Assembly (NCBI RefSeq): GCF_004917065.1 | Contig: NZ_SSYA01000001.1 | Span: forward strand, 886,550 to 950,549 | Reading direction: 5' to 3' | DNA: 64,000 nt | From: Geomonas ferrireducens | Lineage (GTDB): Bacteria > Desulfobacterota > Desulfuromonadia > Geobacterales > Geobacteraceae | Shown: in pieces, positions 55,085-63,558 of the stretch | Position numbering within the stretch: position 1 is the first letter of the stretch | Layout: every line of letters begins with the position of its first letter | Notes under the pieces: generated by a model | Database searches by the model: none | The model's input: the letters and a program-made list of their open reading frames with translations, nothing else | What the model was told of the DNA's origin: nothing | Program-made: the position numbers and the translations under genes

Positions 55085-55284
55085 CTCTGGTATCCTTTGT
55101 GTGAAACAATACAAGCGTAAATCGGGGACGCCAAGGCTTTTCCTCCACGACGATCTCCACCGTCTTCAGCCTCGCCGCGCTCCGCGTCGTAGCGATATTG
55201 AACATAGAGCAGCGCTTTCCCGTACCTTTCCACCAGATGTTTGGTTCCCCTCTGGCCCGGCTTGAGGTTCAGGCGCGATTTCAT
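54949..55284 (-). pseudogene. Frameshifted small gene upstream of the TIR gene
   Basis: The frame starting at 55284 (MKSRLNLKPGQRGTKHLV) matches the N-terminus of a small protein that I recall from other mobile islands, continuing in a second frame as RLKTVEIVVEEKPW. A shift near 55165-55180 breaks it. The second frame then runs to a stop near 55037, inside the TIR gene. It is probably a dead gene truncated when the TIR block was joined here. Family recognition is from memory only. The listed left boundary is approximate. Confidence 0.5.
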
Positions 55285-55764
55285 ACCTTACCCCTGGTAG
55301 GCGCACCATACCATGCAAGGTTAATGAATAACAATAAGAAATTACTCCTACTGTTGGCGTTGGAATGTCGACGATCTTTGTTAAAGCGGCGTCGCCCTCA
55401 CCATCAGGACCCGGGAACCGCCAAGACCTCTACACTCGAGATCGTCGAGTGCTTCAACGAGGAGGTGCTACGCCCCGAGGGGAGGGAGCATCTCTCCGTC
55501 AACCGCTCCTACACAGGGAAGGCTGCCCGGGAACTCTCCGTCGCCACCGGAAAGCCCGCCCTCACTCTCGACAGTTTCGAAAACGTGAATCCGGCTTCCA
55601 AATTCGCCCCACAGGGGGCGGACAGCGGCTTGGCAATAGGAAACTATGGATGGGGGAGCTCTAACCATAACAAAGGAAGTGATGGACCAACCGGGGTAAG
55701 CACTTCTGGCGAATCATGTTGGCCTTTTACAGAGACGCCTTCTTTAGCCGCTAAAATACCGGAC
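55285..55764. other. Decayed or unassigned island segment
   Basis: A plus-strand open frame (about 55330-55824) contains a coding-like segment, TLEIVECFNEEVLRPEGRE, but other parts have poor codon structure, and neighbouring frames carry short plausible pieces. It may be a decayed gene. I cannot name it. Confidence 0.3.
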
Positions 55765-56060
55765 TCACCGCTTCAAGGTCTGCATTACCTCGTGCATCTG
55801 GTCCATGGTCGTTTGTATTTTTGAAAGGAGGACACGGATCAGTGACTTGCCGTACTGCGCCGTGCGCCGGTCGTCGTGCAGCCGAAGCTTCAAGTGGCCT
55901 CCCAATCGGCCGAGATCTCCGTTGATGCGTGCTGCCATTTCTTCAACTCGCCTATTTACAAGGACGTAGCGAATCCGGCACCCCAATTCCACACTCCGCA
56001 GGTCGGCTGCAACAGAAAGACCGGTGACGGCGCCCAGGTCTTTGATGGCAGCTTCTTATT
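55765..56060 (-). pseudogene. Remnant of a TraJ/MobC-like conjugal transfer gene
   Basis: The minus-strand frame ends with segments typical of plasmid TraJ-type relaxosome proteins: TGLSVAADLRS, then RVEEMAARINGDLGRLGGHL and a helical end TTMDQMHEVMQTLKR. Upstream, the frame is interrupted by an in-frame TAA near 56057, just before EAAIKDLGAV, and no start is visible. It is a truncated relic of a conjugative element. The right boundary is approximate. Confidence 0.6.
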
Positions 56061-56413
56061 CGGGAAACACAGGAACTGATGGCGCACTTTTCGTATCGGC
56101 AGCCGTCTGGCCTCGCAGAGCAGGATACCCGTTGAGCGCGCAGCGCGAATAAGGGGACGGTTAAGGGGGGCAACCGGCTTGCCGGGTGGCCACCTTCACC
56201 TATCCTGCCCTGCTCTGAACGACGATTTTCTCAATACGAATTTCGACCACGTCGCAATTTCACCCTGATTTTCCAATAAACAGACGCCGATCAATAAAAA
56301 TTTTCAAATAATACGGCAGAATTTCGCAAAATATTGCCCGATACATAGAAGTTAGTCTGAAATCGCGAAAAATCTCGGTCCGACACCATGAAAACGCTGC
56401 AGATGAAGGAAGC
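56061..56413. other. Non-coding stretch between remnants and abiF-like gene
   Basis: There is no credible gene. The part around 56215-56340 is AT-rich. Confidence 0.35.
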
Positions 56414-57313
56414 TCAAGGCTTTTCCCGCCAAGGAAAGCGCTCCTCCCACCCCAATGGGAAATCCATCATTCGAGTCTCGATGTGATGCTGAACGATAAG
56501 CGCCTTGAGTCTGCTGCGCCAATGGTGGTGAGGCGCCACGATGTCCATGAAGTGCAGGATTATCAGGAGGGTGTTGTAAATCTTCCTGGAGCCATGAAGA
56601 AACTCGGCGCCAAGCCGGGGCGGTTTCCCTTTCGGGGGCAGAGGGATGATGGAAAAGTCCCTGTTCCACAGCCGCGCATGGTGCGCGGACAGATTCCGGA
56701 CCAGGGACAGGTGGTGAAGCCACGACTGCAGAACCTTTTCATCAAGTCCGTACACCGATGCGATCGCGCGTCTCGTCGGCATCGGTTTAAGGCTGTTGTA
56801 CCACCGGGACAAAAGGCCTATCGACATCACCTCGCAGACCGCCCATACCGGCGGCAGCGGCTCACTGTAGGTGGAAAGCAGGTGGCGGATGAAAGTTTCT
56901 TCAGAGCGGTCCACTTCATTGGTCAGTTTGTCCAGGTTGCTTTTCCAGTGAGCTTGTTTGAAGGCGAGAGACCGGTCCAGATGCGCGTGGGGACCGTGCC
57001 GGTGCGCCAGTTGATATGCCCATTGGCTCCGCACCGAGACCTCGATGCGTTCGATGGCATCCAGCACGAGGAGCCGCAACTCACGGTCGAAAATGTAATG
57101 GTTCAGGACCCGGCCGAAATCGGTTTCGGCCTTGAACCTGTGAGTGGCGTGGTCCGCCTCGAAAGGGAGCCAATAGGCACTCAGGCGGTAGTAGTTGATG
57201 TGCTGGAGGTAGAATTCGGCTGATGCGGGGTCATTGATGATCATGCCGCGCTGCCTTAGCAGGGCGACCTGCTCACCGTAGGTGGTGGCGGGTTTTTTAA
57301 AAGGGGTACTCAT
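56414..57313 (-). CDS. AbiF-like Abi_2 family protein (HEPN)
   Basis: This 299-residue protein of the Abi_2 (AbiD/AbiF) abortive-infection family has the N-terminal pattern [20 protein letters not shown]. Its putative HEPN RNase motif is [13 protein letters not shown] near residue 206 (Arg-x4/5-His). Abi_2 proteins stop phage growth by killing or arresting the host cell. The ATG at 57313 follows a G-rich ribosome site. A structured RNA with terminator-like end lies directly upstream, as described for abiF genes. Confidence 0.88.
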   Translation of the reverse strand: MSTPFKKPATTYGEQVALLRQRGMIINDPASAEFYLQHINYYRLSAYWLPFEADHATHRFKAETDFGRVLNHYIFDRELRLLVLDAIERIEVSVRSQWAYQLAHRHGPHAHLDRSLAFKQAHWKSNLDKLTNEVDRSEETFIRHLLSTYSEPLPPVWAVCEVMSIGLLSRWYNSLKPMPTRRAIASVYGLDEKVLQSWLHHLSLVRNLSAHHARLWNRDFSIIPLPPKGKPPRLGAEFLHGSRKIYNTLLIILHFMDIVAPHHHWRSRLKALIVQHHIETRMMDFPLGWEERFPWREKP

Positions 57314-57324
57314 GGCGCCCCCCT

Positions 57325-57420
57325 GAAAAAAAGTAACCCCCCGGTTTGAGCTTCACGGCAGCGAGCTGCCGGATAGGCTTGGGGGGTTTTGTTGGCAGTA
57401 GTATGTATCACATTTCCCTC
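57325..57420 (-). ncRNA. abiF-associated structured RNA
   Basis: On the minus strand an outer 8-bp stem AACCCCCC / GGGGGGTT (57381-57388 with 57335-57342) encloses an inner 7-bp stem CGGCAGC / GCTGCCG and is followed by a T-run of seven. It lies 11-12 bases upstream of the abiF-like start. Conserved RNAs located before abiF genes (abiF RNA motif) are known. The resemblance here is by position and fold, not by alignment. Confidence 0.65.
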
Positions 57421-57528
57421 CATAAGCAAGTAAAATCCTCCCACCCGATGGTCAGTCATGAGGACGCCTGAAGGAAATCACCTTCCGGCGTGAGGTCTCG
57501 GACTGCTTACCATGCTTTTTAGCTGGTG

Positions 57529-57557
57529 GCAGTTGTTGCACTTTTTGCAACAACTGC
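57529..57557. repeat. Perfect 12-bp inverted repeat
   Basis: GCAGTTGTTGCA and TGCAACAACTGC flank a CTTTT loop, 18 bases after the integrase stop. It lacks a clean T-run on the integrase strand, so it may be a transcript-end hairpin or a protein site. Confidence 0.75.
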
Positions 57558-57574
57558 GAGACACCGGAACGGGG

Positions 57575-58912
57575 CTATGCATCCAGGTTCCTGCGTAGCC
57601 TGATGACTTTGCTTGCTGTTGCCAGATAAGCACCATCAATGGCCGCCCCTGTAACGATGGCCAACAGCTCTCGCTCCCAGGACTCTAAGGCTGCCTGTTT
57701 CTCGTGGTCATAGGCGTATCGGTTGTACACCTTGATGATGCCCTTTTTGAGATGGGCCAGTACTGCATCGACAGTCTCATCTGGGTATCCGATACGTGCG
57801 ATCATCGTGGCGCCGGTACGGCGCAAGTCATGGGGGGTGAAGTGGTCCATGTCGATCTTGCGTTCCTCCTTCACCTTCACCATTTTGGGGACGTCCCCAG
57901 CCTTGGGGTTTGAAGATGGCTTGCGCCGGGTGTACCCCTTGATGTTGCGCCGTATGGCGTAGGCCAGCGACCTTTCGGTGATGTGGCCTCCGGTCGTCGG
58001 CGAGGGGAAGATATACCCATCCTCGTTGCCGATCAATCTGAGGGCCAGGTCGGTGAGATAGACCCTCTGAGGCCTCGGCCTCTCGCGGGTCACCTTGGTG
58101 CTTTTCGGCATGAACTCCCACCAGCGCCCCTTGATCTGGGAGCGGTGCATCGCCACCACCTCGCCTGGACGCTGGCAGGTCACCAAAATGAGTTTCAAGG
58201 CACGGCGCGTTGCGTCGCTCATGGAAGCGTTGTTCACGCCCTCCCAGAAGATCCGGATCTCTTCGGCATCGAGGTTACGCTCGCGGCTGGCGACAACCGG
58301 CAACTCATCATCCTTCTCAAAACCGATGCAGGGTGACTGGCCGACTATCTCCTGCTTCACGGCGTACCTGAACATGCGGCGGATGATTTTGAAGGTATTG
58401 AGAGTGATGGCGGGGCCGCGCCTCTTCATACCTTCGACGAGAAGCAGGACATCCCGACGCTCGATATCCCTTGCCTTACGGTCTCCCCACACCGGCAGCA
58501 CGTCCTTTTCGAGGATTCTCTTATCCTCCGCCCAGGTCTTCTTTTTCTCCTTGGCGAAATTCTCAACATACTCCTCGACCAGCCGCGCTATGGTCGGGCG
58601 CTTTCTGATCTCGTCCCGCTCCTGTCTCTCCCTGTCCAGCCTTTGGGCTCTCTCGCCCAGCGGATCGCGTGGGTTGCCTGGGTCGTGCAGCATGGCGTAC
58701 GCCGCGGCGTGGGCCGCGCGCGCCTCGGCGAGCGTTTGCGCAGGATAGGTCCCCAGGTTCAGTTGCCGCCTCTGGCCATCAAAGGTGTAGATGAAGAGAA
58801 AGGTCTTTTGGCCCGTTGGCAGCACCCTGATCGCGAAGCCCCGACGCTCCCTTTCCACATACTGCTTCGACCTCGGTTTCAGACTCGCAACATACCTGTC
58901 CGTGAAATCCAT
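57575..58912 (-). CDS. Tyrosine recombinase (island integrase)
   Basis: This 445-residue integrase has an N-terminal arm-binding domain (about 1-90, including FAIRVLPTGQKTFLFIY), a core-binding domain (about 110-205), and a catalytic domain with Arg in CQRPGEV, HDLRR (His-x-x-Arg) and the nucleophile Tyr region KVYNRYAY. The ATG at 58912 is chosen because GGAG precedes it by about eight bases. The frame is open further upstream only because it runs through the tandem arm repeats. It reads away from attR into the island. Confidence 0.93.
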   Translation of the reverse strand: MDFTDRYVASLKPRSKQYVERERRGFAIRVLPTGQKTFLFIYTFDGQRRQLNLGTYPAQTLAEARAAHAAAYAMLHDPGNPRDPLGERAQRLDRERQERDEIRKRPTIARLVEEYVENFAKEKKKTWAEDKRILEKDVLPVWGDRKARDIERRDVLLLVEGMKRRGPAITLNTFKIIRRMFRYAVKQEIVGQSPCIGFEKDDELPVVASRERNLDAEEIRIFWEGVNNASMSDATRRALKLILVTCQRPGEVVAMHRSQIKGRWWEFMPKSTKVTRERPRPQRVYLTDLALRLIGNEDGYIFPSPTTGGHITERSLAYAIRRNIKGYTRRKPSSNPKAGDVPKMVKVKEERKIDMDHFTPHDLRRTGATMIARIGYPDETVDAVLAHLKKGIIKVYNRYAYDHEKQAALESWERELLAIVTGAAIDGAYLATASKVIRLRRNLDA

Positions 58913-58925
58913 TTTTGTCTCCGGG

Positions 58926-58978
58926 AGAGGTTGCATGGCCGCCGTGCAACCTCTCGTGCAACCTCTCGTGCAACCTCT
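58926..58978. repeat. Integrase arm-type repeats, right end
   Basis: Three perfect tandem copies of CGTGCAACCTCT (58943-58978) are preceded by one inverted copy, AGAGGTTGCA (58926-58935). The inverted copy lies just upstream of the integrase start, so integrase could also repress its own gene. Confidence 0.85.
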
Positions 58979-59120
58979 AGGGGGTGAAATGCGTTGAAAA
59001 AAAGCGAACGCCCCTGCACAGTTTATAGCCAAAAAACCTATATTAGTCAACCAGATAGACCCTGCTAATGGCATGAATTGAAACTAATCGAAACGTCCTG
59101 AAAAGGCTATATTTGATTAT

Positions 59121-59165
59121 TCGGGAGCAGGGGGTCGGAGGTTCGAATCCTCTCATTCCGACCAT
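59121..59165. other. attR: 45-bp tRNA-Pro 3' half
   Basis: This is the right copy of the 45-bp repeat. It lacks the tRNA 5' half, so it is not a tRNA gene. Confidence 0.95.
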
Positions 59166-59172
59166 CATTTAG

Positions 59173-59206
59173 AAAAGGCCCTTGGCATCAGCCAAGGGCC
59201 TTTTTT
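59173..59206. terminator. Displaced original tRNA-Pro terminator
   Basis: A 13-bp stem AAAAGGCCCTTGG / CCAAGGGCCTTTT is followed by extra T residues, eight bases after attR. Before integration it would have directly followed the tRNA. It can also end the converging beta-helix gene. Confidence 0.85.
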
Positions 59207-59260
59207 CTTCATCTCTCCGATCTTTTCCGGTCCACGGAAAAGATTCCTTTACTCAGTGCC

Positions 59261-60559
59261 TCATTTCGTGGGGTGAGAGGCAGCCGGATTCAGCTCGGCT
59301 TCGACGTACCCCATATCCGGAATCCCGTCGACGACTCTCGGGTTCCCTTCAAAATCAGTGGCTGGAAGATCGGTTGCATTGAGGGTCCCTGCATTGATGC
59401 AGGGAGAGTGCTGCCGTAGAAAAAACTTGTCACCCCCCTTGAACATCGGATCGGCGTCGATGTTGCCGGCGCCGGCAAAGCCCCCCATGATGTCGGAATA
59501 TGTGACCTCGACGCTATCGGAGCGCAGCGCTCCTATCTGATCCGGAAGGTTCCCCCAGATGATGCAGTTTGCAATTCGAAGGGTCACCCCGCTCTCCTCA
59601 GCGAGGGAGTTGCAGTGTACGGCCCCACCGCCGACCCTGGCCCGGTTGTGGACGAAGGTGCAATTGGTGAAGAAGCCCGACGGGTACATCTCGGCGCAAT
59701 ATACCGCGCCGCCGTGCTGCGCCTCATTCTCGGTGAAGAGACAGTTGATGAATCCCTGGTTGATCCCCCTGTCCATACAGATCGCGCCGCCATCGAGATC
59801 GGCGCTGTTACCGATAAAGGCGCAGTCGAGGACTCGGTCGAGATAGAAGCAGTTTACGGCACCTCCGGACCCTGCGGAGATATTTCCGGTGAATGAGCAC
59901 CCCTCGATGCTTCCCCTTGTGCTGGTGCCTCTGATGGCGGCGCCGTCCTTGGAGGAGACGTTCCCCGTGAATTCACAATTCTTGATCAGAAAAAACCCCT
60001 CATGTATCGATACCGCTCCGCCCCTGTTGTCGGTAAGCTTGCAGTTGCTCACGTTGAGTCTTCCGGAGATGGAAGTCGTGACGATTGCGCCATCCAGACA
60101 GCGAGTTAATGCCACTCCGTCGACGATCAGCCTGCCGGCTGATTGTTCTTTCACGATTCCCCGGAACAGGTTGTCGCCGTCAATGACCGTCTTGTGCTTT
60201 TCCCAGTCCCTTTGCGACAGTTCCACCTCATTGCCGTCGAAACCGCCGTAGATGCGCGGCGAGCCGCTGACATGGAGCTCTGCCGGGAGGTGGTAGGTGC
60301 CGTGCCTGATCCACACCTCGTATTCCGAATCTGGCGACAGGTTCTGCGCGAAAGCGGCCTGAAGGGAGTCGAATGCGGTATCCCAGGATTTCCCGTCGCC
60401 ACCGGGCCGCGCATCCAGGTCTACTCGGTAGACCGTCGTTGTTTGTGCTTCCTTCTGAACGGCAGTTTGAGTAGGCTGTGACTCGGACAGGGTAGAATCT
60501 CCACACCCAGCCGACAAGCCCATAGCGGCGACCAGCAGGATCTTCGTCCACGTCCTCAT
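59261..60559 (-). CDS. Lipoprotein with right-handed beta-helix domain
   Basis: This 432-residue protein has a lipobox, LSAGC, at residues 15-19. It then has a parallel beta-helix built of repeats such as NCKLTDNRGGAVS, NCEFTGNVSSKDGAA and DCAFIGNSADLDGGA (about residues 150-340). The end resembles the choice-of-anchor segment seen in such surface proteins (SPCINAGT...GIPDMGYVE). A carbohydrate-binding or adhesin role is possible. A GGAGG site precedes the ATG. It stands alone between two terminators. Confidence 0.85.
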   Translation of the reverse strand: MRTWTKILLVAAMGLSAGCGDSTLSESQPTQTAVQKEAQTTTVYRVDLDARPGGDGKSWDTAFDSLQAAFAQNLSPDSEYEVWIRHGTYHLPAELHVSGSPRIYGGFDGNEVELSQRDWEKHKTVIDGDNLFRGIVKEQSAGRLIVDGVALTRCLDGAIVTTSISGRLNVSNCKLTDNRGGAVSIHEGFFLIKNCEFTGNVSSKDGAAIRGTSTRGSIEGCSFTGNISAGSGGAVNCFYLDRVLDCAFIGNSADLDGGAICMDRGINQGFINCLFTENEAQHGGAVYCAEMYPSGFFTNCTFVHNRARVGGGAVHCNSLAEESGVTLRIANCIIWGNLPDQIGALRSDSVEVTYSDIMGGFAGAGNIDADPMFKGGDKFFLRQHSPCINAGTLNATDLPATDFEGNPRVVDGIPDMGYVEAELNPAASHPTK

Positions 60560-60588
60560 TGTTTACCTCCTTTGATCGGGTAGTGATG

Positions 60589-60617
60589 GCACCGAACTGC
60601 ACCGAACTGCACCGAAC
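60589..60617. repeat. Short tandem repeat, 10-bp unit
   Basis: About three copies of ACCGAACTGC lie just upstream of the beta-helix lipoprotein gene (minus strand). It is non-coding. Confidence 0.8.
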
Positions 60618-60884
60618 CAGACCATGGCGCTGCCCAAACAGTAGGTCCCGGCGACGAAATGTCAACACCCGACCCGCGACCTCCCACCCGCATGCCGACC
60701 ATTAATTGAAAAGGCCCTTGGAGAAATCCAAGGGCCTTTTTCGTTGCCGCTCATCCTGATTGCAGATCGCACTTCCGTACCATCACGCCGCCGCCATTCA
60801 CCGGCACCTTGTGCCATCTCAATGGCACATGGCACTCCGTGCATCGCCGCAGGCCGATCCAGCTGACCGTATCTTACCCGATAT
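60618..60884. other. Intergenic region with a second copy of the terminator sequence
   Basis: No gene is visible. Positions 60694-60741 resemble the sequence after attR: CCGACCA followed by a short AT-rich spacer and the AAAAGGCCCTTGG hairpin (stem 60709-60721 / 60728-60740). The hairpin can terminate transcription in either direction. Confidence 0.6.
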
Positions 60885-61268
60885 TTATCGATGCTCGCTG
60901 TGCTCCGGAAAAAGCTGGACGTGAAGTTCCGTCTGATCCAGGTCCCAGGCGCCTGCCCCCATGATGCCGATCGCGGGGACCAGGAACACGGCTGCGCCCA
61001 CGACGTCCAGCTTGCCGGTGGCGTTCAAATGGTGGTCGATCAGCCGTGTGTAGGTTTCAAACCCTTTTTTCTCCGCCTCGACCTCGATGGTCTTGTTGCG
61101 CAGCACCTCGATGGTGGCGGGACAGTCGTGCCTGTTCCCGTTTACCCTGAGGACCGTACCCTTTTCATTGCACGTGATGTTCAACGTCTGCGTTTCGGAC
61201 CTGAATACGGAGCACCCCGTGGTGCAAAGCACCAACCATGTGACCATAAAAAGAAGACAGCTGCGCAA
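60885..61268 (-). CDS. Small putative lipoprotein with PEGA-like domain
   Basis: This 127-residue protein probably starts at TTG 61268, because AGGAGG lies six bases before it; the frame is open upstream to 61343 without such support. The N-terminus has a hydrophobic stretch and a Cys in CTTGCS that could be a lipidation site. The mature part has a PEGA-like beta pattern (VEAEKKGFETYTR). A second hydrophobic segment lies near residues 88-105. Confidence 0.6.
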   Translation of the reverse strand: MRSCLLFMVTWLVLCTTGCSVFRSETQTLNITCNEKGTVLRVNGNRHDCPATIEVLRNKTIEVEAEKKGFETYTRLIDHHLNATGKLDVVGAAVFLVPAIGIMGAGAWDLDQTELHVQLFPEHSEHR

Positions 61269-61417
61269 AAGTTCCTCCTGGCATCCATTACATGAAAAAT
61301 TTTCCATTGAATACATCTTGATGACACTATATGTCAAGAACAAGATGTAATAGAGGGGCTGCGGGCTAAGGCCATCCGTGTTTCATCGTTCTCTCTCCTA
61401 CTCGCGGTTTCGTTCCC

Positions 61418-62143
61418 TCAATACGCATCGGATTTCAACGGCGCACATGCGCCCTGCACGTACTGATAGCCTGGCAAAGGTATCCGGTACTGGTTGTTTT
61501 CGAAGTCCCACGACCCGATCGGAGAGCTTGACATGATCCCTCCATTGTTACCGGTACAGCTGCCGGTGGTCCCCAGAAACGCCGTATCCTCCACCTGGCA
61601 CCTGCAGCTCAACGGCCTCTGCGGGTCGGACGGACCCTGGATTTCCGTGCAGGGCGCGCCGTCGCAAACAGCCCAATTCAAATCCCCGCTGTAGCCGGGC
61701 ACGCTTTGATCGCAACCGACCGGCTTCACCTTCAAAATATCGCACCACCCGCGATAGGAAAAAGTAGAGACCCAGTCATATCTAACGTTGTCCACCTCGT
61801 ACAGTCCGTCCCTGATGGCTTTGCAGACAGGGGCCTCGTCTGTATCGCAACGATGCCTCGTGGTGCATTGTGCGAGTGTCAGGTGTTTCACCGCGACATC
61901 TTGGATATTCGATGTTTCAACGATATGGGGTTCGTTCACCCTCATGCAGTCGCAGTAAGCCTTGTCGCCGTTCATTATGCAGTCGGGGGATGCCGTACAG
62001 AGGGCGTGCCATCCGGTACACACGACAAAGGCCTGAGGCTCGTTGCGTTGCGGTACGTTCTGAGCGTAGGCGTCGGCGCAAATGAAACCAGCCATCGCCA
62101 GGAACGCGAGCGGTTTGAGCACTGCACGTTCAATCCTTTTCAT
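61418..62143 (-). CDS. Exported Cys-rich protein of unknown function
   Basis: This 241-residue protein has a signal peptide (cleavage near AYA-Q, about residue 27) and about 17 cysteines in the mature part, for example CDCMR, CRCQ and CTGNNGG. This suggests several disulfides. No cytochrome CxxCH motif is present. GGAGGTGGAAC precedes the ATG. It lies 26 bases behind the next upstream exported protein gene, so the two are probably co-transcribed. Confidence 0.7.
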   Translation of the reverse strand: MKRIERAVLKPLAFLAMAGFICADAYAQNVPQRNEPQAFVVCTGWHALCTASPDCIMNGDKAYCDCMRVNEPHIVETSNIQDVAVKHLTLAQCTTRHRCDTDEAPVCKAIRDGLYEVDNVRYDWVSTFSYRGWCDILKVKPVGCDQSVPGYSGDLNWAVCDGAPCTEIQGPSDPQRPLSCRCQVEDTAFLGTTGSCTGNNGGIMSSSPIGSWDFENNQYRIPLPGYQYVQGACAPLKSDAY

Positions 62144-62169
62144 TGTTCCACCTCCTGCGAGACTCGCCG

Positions 62170-63489
62170 TTATCGCTCCTTCATGCAGGCTTGCCAGCCG
62201 CCGTGCATAAAGGTCGCTTTATCGCACCAGACAGCGACCGGGTAGTAATCGCCCATCGCGTCCTGGGAGCATGGCCCCTTTTCATCCAGAACGCTTCGAT
62301 CAGGAAGGCTCTTGAAATCCAAATCGAACGCGCAGTTAGCCCATGCCTCCTTGACCGCATAGGGGAAATAGTCCGATACCAGCGTGTGGCGCAAAACCAG
62401 GAACTTGGGATACCGCTCGTCACCATACGGCAGCCAGTTTATGTTGGGACTCAACCAATCGGGGCGCTGCCGATCGTCCGATATGACGATCGTGTAATAG
62501 CCCCCTTCGAGACGTGTCGTCAGATCGGTTGCGCAACCAATGAGCGAAAGCGGCACGGCGAAGTCCTGCTCGCACAGGGCCCAGTAGCGCATGTCGACGC
62601 TCCGGAAGCCCCGTGACGGCTCCCAGATCGGTGCACCATTGAACGTGTCGGGAACCCCAGGTGCCTTGCCGCGTATGACGATGATCCGCCCCGGTTGGTA
62701 ATCGTCCCCCGGCCACATCATCATGTATTTGCCGTCCGGATTGGGCCACAGGATCGACGGCGGGTTGGCCGGTGAAGCAAACCAGAGCCGATCGGTGGCC
62801 GGCGTGCCTTCAATGACCTTCGGGTCGAAGTTCAGCGGGAAGAGCAGTTGGGCCAGGGCACTGATCTCGCCCCACTTGTTGACTGTCGGGCAGGTGTCCA
62901 GCTGCTTGCCGGCCCCGGTTCCGTCCGTCAGCGTTATGGTGGGAAGGGGCACCCCGCCCATCAGGGCTTTGCCGGTTAAGGACGGATCTGCGTTCGGTAC
63001 GTACATGCGCAGGACCACCCAAACAAGGTCCGAGGAAACCTTGATGGTATTCGCCGAGCTGGAGTCGGAGCGCGAGATCACGACCGTATAGGTGCCGCTG
63101 CGACCGCCCGGCGGGACGAACGGGTTGCTGCTGCCCGGATCGGGGGCGATCTGGGCATCGTACAGATGCTGCTCTACGAGATGAAATCCCTGGTTGGTGT
63201 TGTGTTCAGCGTCGTAACCGAGAGTCTCGTAAGCAGTGATGGCAAAATAACGGATTTTGGGATAGGTGCCCTTGATGGTCATCTTTTCGTACCGCGTGTC
63301 GAAGGGCATGATCCAGTAACGGGCAGCACCGTCGGGGCCCTGCACGTTGCCGGAGCCTTCGGGCGAGAATACGAGCGGCCACCCACATCCTCGAGCATTG
63401 AACTCCGCGGCGCGTGCGTCACCGGGATGCATCAGAAACGCGAGGGCTATGAAGCAGCCCAACATAGCGATCCAGGTAGATACTTTCAT
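62170..63489 (-). CDS. Exported protein of unknown function
   Basis: This 439-residue protein has a signal peptide (cleavage near ARA-A, residue 27). The mature part has segments such as ARYWIMPFDTRYE and IKGTYPKIRYFAITAYET, a layout reminiscent of secreted DUF1214/DUF1254-type proteins, but I cannot assign the family. Several Cys and Trp residues are spread along the chain. GGGAGGAAACG precedes the ATG. It is flanked on the same strand by two other exported proteins. Confidence 0.7.
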   Translation of the reverse strand: MKVSTWIAMLGCFIALAFLMHPGDARAAEFNARGCGWPLVFSPEGSGNVQGPDGAARYWIMPFDTRYEKMTIKGTYPKIRYFAITAYETLGYDAEHNTNQGFHLVEQHLYDAQIAPDPGSSNPFVPPGGRSGTYTVVISRSDSSSANTIKVSSDLVWVVLRMYVPNADPSLTGKALMGGVPLPTITLTDGTGAGKQLDTCPTVNKWGEISALAQLLFPLNFDPKVIEGTPATDRLWFASPANPPSILWPNPDGKYMMMWPGDDYQPGRIIVIRGKAPGVPDTFNGAPIWEPSRGFRSVDMRYWALCEQDFAVPLSLIGCATDLTTRLEGGYYTIVISDDRQRPDWLSPNINWLPYGDERYPKFLVLRHTLVSDYFPYAVKEAWANCAFDLDFKSLPDRSVLDEKGPCSQDAMGDYYPVAVWCDKATFMHGGWQACMKER

Positions 63490-63558
63490 CGTTTCCTCCC
63501 TTGCCGGCCGGAAGGCGAAACCGGCCCGGCTCCGGTCCGTTGTGAATGCTCAGTCGCT

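Larger units (their letters stand above)
50089..59165. mobile_element. 9-kb genomic island integrated at tRNA-Pro
   Basis: The island is bounded by a 45-bp perfect direct repeat of the tRNA-Pro 3' half (50089-50133 and 59121-59165), with a tyrosine integrase gene at the right end reading inward. Tandem 12-bp CGTGCAACCTCT repeats occur inside both ends. The central part (about 51.1-55.1 kb) is visibly AT-richer than the flanking chromosome. The cargo is mostly defence-like: TIR, KAP NTPase, AbiF and MNT proteins, plus remnants of a conjugation gene. No replication, excisionase or complete transfer genes are visible, so mobility may depend on a helper. Confidence 0.95.

Noticed and set aside
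58912-59074. Extended integrase N-terminus
   Set aside because: The extra 54 residues come from translating the tandem arm repeats and attR-side sequence. A good ribosome site supports the later ATG at 58912.
59121-59165. Second tRNA-Pro gene
   Set aside because: Only the 3' half of the tRNA is present. It is the attR duplicate.
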